Positions 39,994 through 47,364 of a stretch of 64,000 nucleotides of DNA are shown piece by piece. Every line of letters starts with the position of its first letter. The first letter of the stretch is position 1. The position numbers were made by a program, and so were the translations under genes. A model generated the notes under the pieces. The model worked only from the letters and a program-made list of their open reading frames with translations. It ran no database searches and was not told where the DNA came from. Source of the DNA: Nannocystis sp. RBIL2 (GTDB lineage Bacteria; Myxococcota_A; Polyangia; Nannocystales; Nannocystaceae); NCBI RefSeq assembly GCF_026626745.1, contig NZ_JAPNJW010000002.1:1760151-1824150 (forward strand), read 5' to 3'.

Positions 39994-42039
39994 TCACGGC
40001 GCGACGAGCACCCGCGCCGAGCGGGCCGGCACCATCACCGTCGGCCCGTCGACGGTCTCGCCCGAGAGCTCGTCCTTGAGCGCCATCGCCGGCAGCCCGC
40101 CGACCGACTTGCCGGCGTCGCTGCGGTTGAGCGCGACCCACACCGTCTCGCCCTCGCCGGCCATCGAGTAGGCCATGGTGTCGGCGTCGGCGCCGAGCCG
40201 GGTGTACGCGCCGCGGCGGAGCGCCGGGTGGGCCGCGCGGATCGCCCCCAGATCCTGGATATGACCCAAGAGCCAGGTCTGCCCGCCCGAGTAGTTGGTC
40301 CACTGCATGAAGCGGCGGTTGTCGGGGTCGCCGGCGCCGGGCATCCCGACCTCGTCGCCGTAGTACACGAGCGGCGCGCCGGGGGTGGTGTACAGCATCG
40401 TGAACGACAGGCCGAGCCGCTCGAACGCCGCCGCCCCGCCGGGCAGGCCCGGCTTGCCGTTCCACGCCTTGTCCTTGCCGTCGGCCCACTGGTTGTTCCA
40501 CACCGGCGTGTCCTCGGCCAGGTGGATCGCGCGCGGGATGTCGTGATTGCCGATGAACGTGCTCATCACCGCCGCGCCGCCGTTGTAATAGTTGTTGTTG
40601 CCGTCGAAGAAGTCGGCCAGCTCCGTCATCGTGCCCTGGCGCATCAGCACGTTGTAGGCCATCTGCATGCGCAGCGGGAAGTCGAACTGGCCGTCGAGCT
40701 TGTCGCAGCCGACGTACTTGTTGATGGTCGGCTTGTCGCCGGTGAACGTCTCGCCGACCATGTAGAAGTGCTGCCCCGACATCGGCTCGATGTCGGCCTT
40801 CACGCGCGCGCGCAGGTCGGTCAGCCACTCCATCTTGATGTGCTTGACCGCGTCGAGGCGGAACCCGTCGGCGCCGGTGTCCTTGATCCACTGGATCGCG
40901 TTGTTCACCGAGTAGTCGCGGGCCGCCTGGTTGCTGAAGTCGAAGTCGGGCAGGTAGTCGGTGAACCAGCAGCGCTCGCCGTCGGCCCCGTCCCACGAGC
41001 AGCCGGCCCCGCACACGCAGTCGCCGCCGTTGCCGTTGTCGTTCGGGTTGAACCAGTCCGGGTTGTCGACGTACACCGGCGCGCTGACGTGGACGTGGTT
41101 CATCGCGTAGTCGAGGATCACCTTGATGTCGGCCGCGTGGGCCGCGGTCACCAGCGCCTGCAGCTCGGCCAGCGTGCCGAAGTGCTCCTCGGTCTGCGTC
41201 AGGTCGGTCGGCCAGTAGCCGTGGTACGCGCTGTACATGTGCCCGTCGGTGCCGAGGCCGTCGTCCGACGTGTTGTTCATCGGCACCGTCAGCCACAGAG
41301 TGTTGACGCCGAGCTCGTTGAAGTAGCCGTCCTCGATCTTCGCGGTCACCCCGGCCCAGTCGCCGCCCTGCCAGTCGGCCGCCGTCTCGACCCCCGTCAG
41401 CGCGTCGTTGCCCGGGTCGCCGTTGTTGAAGCGGTCGACGAACACGAAGTAGATGATCGCGTCGCGCCAGTCGAACGCGCCGTCCTGCTCGACCGCGCAC
41501 GAGGCCGCCTCGCAGGTGAACTCCTCGCAGGTCATCGGCTGCAGCACCGAGTTGAAGCCGCCGAAGCCGTCGTCGACCTGGTCGGGGTTGTTCGGGTCGG
41601 GGATCCACGTCATCGACCCGTCGATGCGCAGCTTGTACTGCACCGCCGTGTCCCACGGGACCGGCACGGTCACCCGCCAGGTGTTGCCGTCGCTCGTCAT
41701 CGCCGCGCCCTTCGTCCACCCGTCGGGCGCGAAGCTCCCCATCACCTCGACCGACGTCTCGCCCATGTCGGGGTACGTGAACTCGTAAGCGCAACGCTTG
41801 AGGGCGTCGTCGCACATCGGCGGCGGCGGCTCGCCCGTGGTCGGATCGGGGCCGGTCGTCGGCTCCTCCTGTCCACCGGTCGCGTAGCCGGTCACGCCGC
41901 CGCCCATCGACGGGTCGTACGGCATCGTGCTCGGCGGCATCGTCGCCGTCGCGGTCGTCTCCGACTCCAGCGGCGGATCGGTGCAGCCGACGAGCAGGGT
42001 CGAAAGGACAGGTAGGACGATCCGGAGCGAGCGAGCCAC
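39994..42039 (-). CDS. Secreted GH13 alpha-amylase-family lipoprotein (1)
   Basis: The 681-residue protein has a lipoprotein signal (Cys at 19 in LLVGC) and a short Thr/Pro/Gly linker. A beta-sandwich carbohydrate-binding region (about 75-175) resembles the CBM20/48 or SusE type: YEFTYPDMGETSVEVMGSF. The GH13 barrel follows, with HVHVSAP-type second region (DYAMNHVHV), GFRLDAVKH (nucleophile Asp), MVGETF (acid/base Glu) and IGNHDIPR (transition-state Asp). A small C-terminal beta domain ends the protein. It would cleave alpha-1,4-glucans at the cell surface. The GTG at 42039 directly precedes the signal. The mal-type genes lie 5-18 kb downstream, on the other side of the P450 locus. Confidence 0.9.
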   Translation of the reverse strand: MARSLRIVLPVLSTLLVGCTDPPLESETTATATMPPSTMPYDPSMGGGVTGYATGGQEEPTTGPDPTTGEPPPPMCDDALKRCAYEFTYPDMGETSVEVMGSFAPDGWTKGAAMTSDGNTWRVTVPVPWDTAVQYKLRIDGSMTWIPDPNNPDQVDDGFGGFNSVLQPMTCEEFTCEAASCAVEQDGAFDWRDAIIYFVFVDRFNNGDPGNDALTGVETAADWQGGDWAGVTAKIEDGYFNELGVNTLWLTVPMNNTSDDGLGTDGHMYSAYHGYWPTDLTQTEEHFGTLAELQALVTAAHAADIKVILDYAMNHVHVSAPVYVDNPDWFNPNDNGNGGDCVCGAGCSWDGADGERCWFTDYLPDFDFSNQAARDYSVNNAIQWIKDTGADGFRLDAVKHIKMEWLTDLRARVKADIEPMSGQHFYMVGETFTGDKPTINKYVGCDKLDGQFDFPLRMQMAYNVLMRQGTMTELADFFDGNNNYYNGGAAVMSTFIGNHDIPRAIHLAEDTPVWNNQWADGKDKAWNGKPGLPGGAAAFERLGLSFTMLYTTPGAPLVYYGDEVGMPGAGDPDNRRFMQWTNYSGGQTWLLGHIQDLGAIRAAHPALRRGAYTRLGADADTMAYSMAGEGETVWVALNRSDAGKSVGGLPAMALKDELSGETVDGPTVMVPARSARVLVAP

Positions 42040-42255
42040 GCAGGACCCAGGATGGCGCCGTTGCCCGCCCGGGGTCAAGCCTCCGGCCGCCTCCTACCCG
42101 CCCTCGCAGGCCCGGCAGGCCCGATCACGGTGGTGGGGCGTCACGGCCGGGCTCGCTGCGGGCCCGACCGCCCGCGCCGGCGTCTACCTGGCTTTTGAAA
42201 CATGCCCGATCGACCATGGCGGCCGGCGCGGCTCCTCGAATCGTTCGCCCCGTCC

Positions 42256-43173
42256 TCACTTCGGCCCGAAGTCCGCGCGATAGCTGCCGCGCTCGACGTC
42301 CTCGAGCAGGTCGACCTGGCGCGGCTGCCAGCCGAGCGCGCGCGCGTGGGTGGCTCGCACGCGGCTGTTGGACGCCAGGCCCAGGCTCGCCGCCTCGACC
42401 CCGAGCGCCGCGATCGCCTCGCTCAGCGGCCACTCCACCGTGCGGTCGCCGAAGCCGAGCATGCGACCGATCGAGCGCGCCACGTCGGCCAGCGCCGCCT
42501 CGCCGTTCTCGGCGAAGAAGAAGCCGCCCGGCTCGGCCTTTTCGAGCACCAGCGCATACAGGTCGACCAGATCGTCGATGTGGACATTCGACCAAATGTT
42601 GCGACCCGGACCGATGTGGACCCCGGCCCCGCGCTCCTGGGCCGCGCGGATCAGCATCGGCACCTGGATCGAGTCGCGCTTGATGCCGGAGCCGCGGCCG
42701 TAGATCATCGTCGGGCAGATCACCGCGCTGCGGATCCCCTCGCCCGCCGCCTCGCGCACGAGGCGGTCGATCGCCACGCGCGCGACCTTGGCGGCGATCG
42801 GCGTGTTCGGCGTGTCGTCGGTGAACACCCGCTCCGAGCCCTCGCCCGTGCCCTCGTCGGCCACGATCGACGACCCGCTGGTGTGGATCAGCGTCTTGCC
42901 GGTCCCGCGCAGCCCGGCGATCAGCGCCTCGATCGCCGGCCGGTGATCGGAGTCGGCAGTGTTCACCACCACGTCGGCCTCGCCGGCCAAGCGCTGCAGC
43001 AGCGCCGCGTCGTCGAGCCCGCCGATCGCCGGCTGCACCCCGGTCGCCTCGATCCGCGCCGCCGCGCCCGGATCGCGAACCAGGCCGACCACCGCGAAGC
43101 CGTCCTGCGCCAGCCGCCGCGCCACCGAGCCGCCGATGTAACCGGAAACACCTGTCACGAATGCACGCTTCAT
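42256..43173 (-). CDS. NAD(P)-dependent epimerase/dehydratase family protein
   Basis: An extended short-chain dehydrogenase of 305 residues. The cofactor loop is FVTGVSGYIGGSVARRL (GxxGxxG), and NTADSDHRP plus TSGSSIV and the YxxxK-equivalent region follow (AAKVARVAIDRLV appears in the position of the usual Tyr-Lys). The catalytic Tyr is not evident there, so it may act as an NAD(P)H-dependent reductase or oxidoreductase of the NmrA/epimerase type instead. GAGG precedes the ATG at 43173. It is divergent from a LysR regulator, with a palindromic operator between, and is the likely target gene. Confidence 0.82.
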   Translation of the reverse strand: MKRAFVTGVSGYIGGSVARRLAQDGFAVVGLVRDPGAAARIEATGVQPAIGGLDDAALLQRLAGEADVVVNTADSDHRPAIEALIAGLRGTGKTLIHTSGSSIVADEGTGEGSERVFTDDTPNTPIAAKVARVAIDRLVREAAGEGIRSAVICPTMIYGRGSGIKRDSIQVPMLIRAAQERGAGVHIGPGRNIWSNVHIDDLVDLYALVLEKAEPGGFFFAENGEAALADVARSIGRMLGFGDRTVEWPLSEAIAALGVEAASLGLASNSRVRATHARALGWQPRQVDLLEDVERGSYRADFGPK

Positions 43174-43232
43174 CTCGAGTCCCTCGTGCGCCGAGTGTGG
43201 TCTGTTCCGCGCCAGCATGGTAGTTTGATTCC

Positions 43233-43251
43233 TGGCACACACCCTGTGCCA
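43233..43251. promoter_or_regulatory. Palindromic operator of the LysR regulator
   Basis: TGGCACA-CACCC-TGTGCCA is a perfect seven-base inverted repeat in the 92-base divergent spacer. It is 14 bases before the LysR start and 60 before the epimerase start. Position and symmetry fit a LysR binding site. Confidence 0.65.
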
Positions 43252-43265
43252 TCGAGGCAAAGCCC

Positions 43266-44150
43266 GTGGATCTGAGCCCGCAACTCCAGGCGTTCGTCCG
43301 TAGCGTCCGGGCCGGCAGCTTCAGCGCCGCCGCGCGCGAGGCCGGCACCACCCCCTCGGCCTTCAGCAAGCAGGTCGCGCGGCTCGAGCAGAAGCTCGGC
43401 GTGCCGCTGGTGGTGCGCACCGGCCTGGGCCTGCAGCCGACGCCCGAGGGCGAGGCCCTGTTCGAGCGGGTCCAACGCGCCCTCGACGACATCACCGACG
43501 CCTGCGAGGAGGCGTCGCGCGCGACCGGCCCGCGCGGGGTCGTGCGCATCAGCGCGCCCGTCGAGCTCGGCCACGCCTGGCTGGTCCCGCGGCTGCCCGC
43601 GCTGCACCGGGCCCACCCGCAGATCGCAGTCGAGCTCGGCCTCGCCGACCGCTTCGTCGACCTGCAGGCCGAGCAATTCGACCTCGCCCTGCGCGTCGGC
43701 GGCGAGGGCGACGGCCGCCTGGTCCAGCGGCGGATCGGCCGCCTGCGCCGCAGCATCTGCGCCACGCCGGCCTACCTCAAGTCGCACGGGGTCCCGCGCA
43801 CGCCCGAGGCGCTGGGCCGGCACGCCCTCCTCGCGATCCTCCGCGCCGGCCGGCGCGTCCCGTGGGAGCTGCCCGGCGGCGGCCGCCTGGTCCCGCAGGG
43901 CCCCGTCGCCGCCGACAGCAACGAGGCCCTGCGCCAGCTCGCCCTGGCCGGCATGGGCCTCGCCTGGCTGCCCGACGTCACGATCGCCGCCGACGTCAAG
44001 CGCGGCGCCCTGCGCGTCCTGTTCGCCGACACCCCCGAGGCCGGCCTGCCGATCCACCTGGTGTTCCCGCAGGGCCGCCTGCTCGCCCCCCGCGTCCGCG
44101 CCGTGGTCGACTTCCTGGTCGCCGCCGCCCGCACCAGCATGGCCGCTTGA
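43266..44150 (+). CDS. LysR-family transcriptional regulator
   Basis: The 294-residue protein has the N-terminal winged helix (AFVRSVRAGSFSAAAREAGTTPSAFSKQVARLE) and linker helix, then the periplasmic-binding-like effector domain (from about 93, RGVVRISAPVELG). It probably represses or activates the divergent epimerase-type gene through the palindrome at 43233-43251. Start is GTG at 43266. Confidence 0.92.
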   Translation: MDLSPQLQAFVRSVRAGSFSAAAREAGTTPSAFSKQVARLEQKLGVPLVVRTGLGLQPTPEGEALFERVQRALDDITDACEEASRATGPRGVVRISAPVELGHAWLVPRLPALHRAHPQIAVELGLADRFVDLQAEQFDLALRVGGEGDGRLVQRRIGRLRRSICATPAYLKSHGVPRTPEALGRHALLAILRAGRRVPWELPGGGRLVPQGPVAADSNEALRQLALAGMGLAWLPDVTIAADVKRGALRVLFADTPEAGLPIHLVFPQGRLLAPRVRAVVDFLVAAARTSMAA

Positions 44151-44242
44151 ACATGTTTTAAAAGACATGTCCATTCGGCAATCTCGGAGCGACCGCAAGA
44201 GGTCGCGCGCTCCATGAAACATGTCCCCAAAGACATGTCATG
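44151..44242. repeat. Hairpin repeat cluster downstream of LysR
   Basis: ACATGTTTTAAAAGACATGT (44151-44170) and ACATGTC-CCCAAA-GACATGT (44220-44239) are two repeat-family hairpins with AT-rich centres, followed by CATGTCCCG. The bases 44255-44330 after them are AT-rich (AATTTCAATCACAAAAATTT) and probably carry the promoter of the next gene. Confidence 0.75.
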
Positions 44243-44375
44243 TCCCGTCCCAATCTCGCGGACGATCACGACATCTGCCGAATCCGTAATTTCAATCACA
44301 AAAATTTCACAGTCCACCCCATCGTATCGGCCGGTCGTCCAGCCGCCGCGGCGCGTGGTATGACCGGCGCGTGGC

Positions 44376-44975
44376 ATGACCCTCGAGCCGGCACGATTCG
44401 GGCGCACGGCCGCCGCGCTGGCCCGCGGCCCGCTCGGCTTGCTCGCGCTGTGCCTCGTGTTCTCCTACGGCGTCGCCGGGGCGTTCGGCGGCGTCGCGGT
44501 CGACCACCTCACCGACGGCCAGCGCAGCGTCCTCGTCGGCTTCATCGTCCTGTTCCCGCTGGCCGTGCTGGCCGCCCTGTACCGGCTCGTCACCCGCCAC
44601 CACCTCAAGCTGTACGCGCCCGGCGACTTCCGCGAGGAGCGGCACTTCGTCGAGGTCGGCCGCCCCGCGCCTTCACGCCTCACCGCGGTCAGCCCGCCGG
44701 ACCTCGTCGAGCCGGTCGTCCACGGCGACGACTTCCTCCTCATCGACGTCGCCCCGCCCGCCAACAGCCCGCCGCGCCCGCGGCCCGGCTTCTGGACCCG
44801 CGCCGGCGAGACCTGGTACGTCACCCGCCAGGGCCTCGTGTACCTGCTGCGCTCGCCCGCCCAGCGGGCCCAGATCACCCGCGTCGACGGCCTGCCTGAC
44901 GGCTGCAGCCCGATCGCCAGCCAGCACTGCGACCCGGCCCTTTGCGCCCTCGCCGAGGCCGCCGACTCGCGCTGA
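44376..44975 (+). CDS. Two-helix membrane protein of unknown function
   Basis: The 199 residues open with two hydrophobic helices (about 17-43 and 50-69), the second followed by YRLVTRHHLKLYAPGDFREERHFVE. That signature, a helix running into RHHxKLYAPxDFRxE, recurs in uncharacterised bacterial membrane proteins as I recall, but I know of no assigned role. The remainder is Pro/Arg-rich, with a WTRAGETWYVTRQGLVYLLRSP stretch. It stands alone between a LysR gene and a convergent TetR gene. Confidence 0.7.
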   Translation: MTLEPARFGRTAAALARGPLGLLALCLVFSYGVAGAFGGVAVDHLTDGQRSVLVGFIVLFPLAVLAALYRLVTRHHLKLYAPGDFREERHFVEVGRPAPSRLTAVSPPDLVEPVVHGDDFLLIDVAPPANSPPRPRPGFWTRAGETWYVTRQGLVYLLRSPAQRAQITRVDGLPDGCSPIASQHCDPALCALAEAADSR

Positions 44976-45048
44976 CCTTGGGAACATGCCTCAAGGACCA
45001 TGCCCCCGGGGACATGCCTGAAGCGACATGCCCCCGAGACCAGGCCCG
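44976..45048. repeat. Hairpin repeats filling the spacer before TetR
   Basis: The full 73 bases between converging stop codons are repeat words: GGAACATGCC, GGACCATGCCCCC, GGGGACATGCC, GCGACATGCCCC and GACCAGGCCC. Confidence 0.75.
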
Positions 45049-45654
45049 TCACGCGTCGCCGTCTTCGCCGTAGAGCAGCCGGGCCGCGCGCGCCACCTGC
45101 TCGACCACCATCTCGGGCGTCAGGAGCCCGCCGGTCCAGCCGACCAGGCGCGAGAACCACACGTCCTCGAGCACCGCCAGGCGCTCGAGCTCGAGCGCGC
45201 TGACCGGCCCGTCGTCGCGCCCGCGGATCGCACCGACGATCAGCTCCATCAGCGCGGTGTGGAACCGCTGCAGCCGCTCCGCCAGCGCGTTCTCCCCGGT
45301 CGCGGCCGAGCGGATCACCGCGCGGCCGAGGTGGGGCCGGACGCACAACGTCTCGGTCAGCGCGGCGAAGCACTGGGCCAGCCGCTCGAGCCGGGTCTCG
45401 CCCTGCAGCGGTTCGGTGGCGAAGCGCTCGCGCAGCGCCACCAGCTCGAGCGAGAGGACGCCGACCAGCAGGTCCTCCTTGCTGCGGAAGCGCTTGTAGA
45501 CCGTGCCGAGGGCCACGCCGGACGCCTGCGCCACGTCGCGCAGGCGCACCGCCGAGAAGCCGCCGGTCTCGGCGAGCCGGACCGCCGCATCGAGGATTCT
45601 GCGGGCGCGGTCGTCGACCAGGGTGAGCTCACCGGGGAGCGGGACTGCGGTCAT
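45049..45654 (-). CDS. TetR-family transcriptional regulator
   Basis: The 201-residue protein has an N-terminal helix-turn-helix (GGFSAVRLRDVAQASGVALGTVYKRFRSKEDLLVGVL, about 30-66) and a helical ligand-binding C-terminal domain. It lies 32 bases after the P450 stop and is probably co-transcribed with it. The likely operator is the 13-base palindrome before the P450 (47084-47115), so it would control its own operon. The ATG at 45654 places the helix-turn-helix at the normal position. Confidence 0.92.
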   Translation of the reverse strand: MTAVPLPGELTLVDDRARRILDAAVRLAETGGFSAVRLRDVAQASGVALGTVYKRFRSKEDLLVGVLSLELVALRERFATEPLQGETRLERLAQCFAALTETLCVRPHLGRAVIRSAATGENALAERLQRFHTALMELIVGAIRGRDDGPVSALELERLAVLEDVWFSRLVGWTGGLLTPEMVVEQVARAARLLYGEDGDA

Positions 45655-45686
45655 CCACCTGGGTTTATGCAACCCCGGAGGCTCCG

Positions 45687-47066
45687 TCAACGCTTGGCCT
45701 CGACGCGAACGAGGACCCCGTGGCGCGGGCGCATCGTGATCTGGAACTCCTGCGCGATCCGGGCCCGCGCGCTCAGCGACAGGCGGAAGCGCTGGGCGAT
45801 CATCGCCAGCACCAGAGTGCCCTCGAGCAGCGTGAAGTGATTGCCGATGCACATGCGCGGGCCGGCGCTGAAGGGGATGTACGCCAGCTTGTGCCGGGCT
45901 TGCGCCTGTCCTGGCATGAACCGCGCCGGCTCGAACCGCTCCGGGTCGTCCCAGAAGCGCGGGTCGCGGTGCATCAGGAATGGCAGGTAGAGCACGCGAT
46001 CGCCCGGATACACGCGATGGCCCGCGAGCTCGGTCTCGGCGACGATGTCGCGCCCCCCGCTCCAGGTGGGCGGATACAGCCGCAGCGACTCCTGCAGCAC
46101 CGCCTTGGTGTAGACGAGCGTCGACTGCACGTCCTCGGCGGTCGGCACGCGCCCCTCGAGCCGGTCGACCTCCTCAATCAGCTTGTCCCACACCGCCGGA
46201 TGCGTGCCGAGCAGGTAGAACGTCCACGCCAGCGCGATCGCGGTGGTCTCGTGGCCGGCCAGGAAGAACGTGGCGATCTCGTCGCGCACCAGCCGCGGGT
46301 CGAGCGGCGCGCCGTTCTCGTCGCGCGCGTTGAGGTACGCCGCCAGCAGATCGTCACCCAGCGCGCCGGCCGCCCGCCGCCGCGCGATGATGTCGAACGT
46401 CACCTCGTCGAGCGTTCGCAGCGCCTTGCGCAGCCGCAGGTTGCCCGGCGTCGGCCAGTGCAGCGGCAGCTGCAGCATCTGGTTGCCGCGCCCCGACACC
46501 TGCTCGAGCGCCACGGTGAACGCCTCCGCCGACTCATTCACCTGCGCGCGCAGGTCGAGGCTGAAGAGCGTCTCGCCGATGATCTCCATCGCCAGCCCGA
46601 GCAGCTCCGAGTACACGTCGAACTCGTCGCCGACGCGGTAGCGCCGGGTCCAGTCGGCAAGAGTGCGCTCGGTCAGCCGCGTCATCTTGCCGGCCAGCGC
46701 CGCCACGCTGCCCTTGTTGAACGACGGCTGGGCGATCCGCCGCTCGCGCCGCCACAGCTCGCCCTCGCTGGTCAGGATCCCGTCGCCCACCAGCATGCGG
46801 ATCGAGTCGTACGTGTCGCGCTTGCCGTACGAGTCCTTGTCGGTGAGCAAGATCTGCTCGACCGCGTCGGGGTGCAGCGCGACGAACAGCGAGTGCTTGC
46901 CGACGACCAGGCGGAAGAAGTCGCCGTGCTTCTGCCGCGCCGCCTCGACGACGGGCATGAGCCCGTGACGGGTCAACATCGGGATGTGGCCGAACACCGG
47001 CCAGCGCGTCGGCGTCGGGATCGAATCGATGGGCGGCGAGACACGATCGAGCAAGGCTTGCAGCAA
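45687..47066 (-). CDS. Cytochrome P450 monooxygenase
   Basis: The 459-residue P450 has the oxygen-activation helix AGHETTAIALAW, the K-helix ESLRLYPP (ExxR), the PERF motif DDPERFEPARF and the heme-binding loop FSAGPRMCIG. The N-terminus starts with the Pro-rich hinge PTPTRWPVFGH and no membrane anchor. The overall look is of the CYP102/CYP110-like, fatty-acid-hydroxylating type; the substrate is unknown. It is the first gene of a P450-TetR operon with a strong palindrome 18 bases upstream of its start. Confidence 0.93.
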   Translation of the reverse strand: MLQALLDRVSPPIDSIPTPTRWPVFGHIPMLTRHGLMPVVEAARQKHGDFFRLVVGKHSLFVALHPDAVEQILLTDKDSYGKRDTYDSIRMLVGDGILTSEGELWRRERRIAQPSFNKGSVAALAGKMTRLTERTLADWTRRYRVGDEFDVYSELLGLAMEIIGETLFSLDLRAQVNESAEAFTVALEQVSGRGNQMLQLPLHWPTPGNLRLRKALRTLDEVTFDIIARRRAAGALGDDLLAAYLNARDENGAPLDPRLVRDEIATFFLAGHETTAIALAWTFYLLGTHPAVWDKLIEEVDRLEGRVPTAEDVQSTLVYTKAVLQESLRLYPPTWSGGRDIVAETELAGHRVYPGDRVLYLPFLMHRDPRFWDDPERFEPARFMPGQAQARHKLAYIPFSAGPRMCIGNHFTLLEGTLVLAMIAQRFRLSLSARARIAQEFQITMRPRHGVLVRVEAKR

Positions 47067-47083
47067 GGCGGTCGTCCTTCTTT

Positions 47084-47115
47084 GAAACGCGTTCTACACC
47101 CCTAGAACACGTTTC
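47084..47115. promoter_or_regulatory. TetR operator upstream of the P450
   Basis: GAAACGCGTTCTA and TAGAACACGTTTC form 13-base arms with one mismatch around CACCCC. The palindrome begins 18 bases before the P450 start, a position where a repressor would block transcription or ribosome access. Confidence 0.7.
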
Positions 47116-47364
47116 ATTTCGCCGCAAGCGCCGGCGTCGCGCGAGAGCGCGCATTCCTCGCCCAGGGCCCGAATCAGCCTCGCTGGCCGCGATCTGCGAT
47201 CTCGCAAGCGGCCCGAATTCGCGCTCGCTTCCGCGCCGGAGCGGCCTCGCCCGCCCGCCCCCCGCGGGCGGGCCCGAGCCGCGCGAAAGAACATGCTTCT
47301 TCAAGCATGTCCCTCAAAACATGCCCGATGAGCCATGTCCCCTCGAACATGTCCCATCGCACCG
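47116..47364. other. 249-base spacer between convergent-type loci
   Basis: It holds no gene. The first 170 bases are plain GC-rich sequence. The last 75 are hairpin repeats (47291-47364). Confidence 0.5.
47291..47350. repeat. Hairpin repeat cluster before the second amylase
   Basis: CATGCTT-CTTC-AAGCATG (47292-47309) is a perfect seven-base-arm, four-base-loop hairpin. It is followed by GTCCCTCAAAACATG, CCATGTCCCCTCGAACATGTCC units. Confidence 0.8.

Noticed and set aside
39955..42015. Plus-strand frame of 686 residues opposite the first amylase
   Set aside because: Antisense shadow of a GH13 gene with all catalytic motifs.
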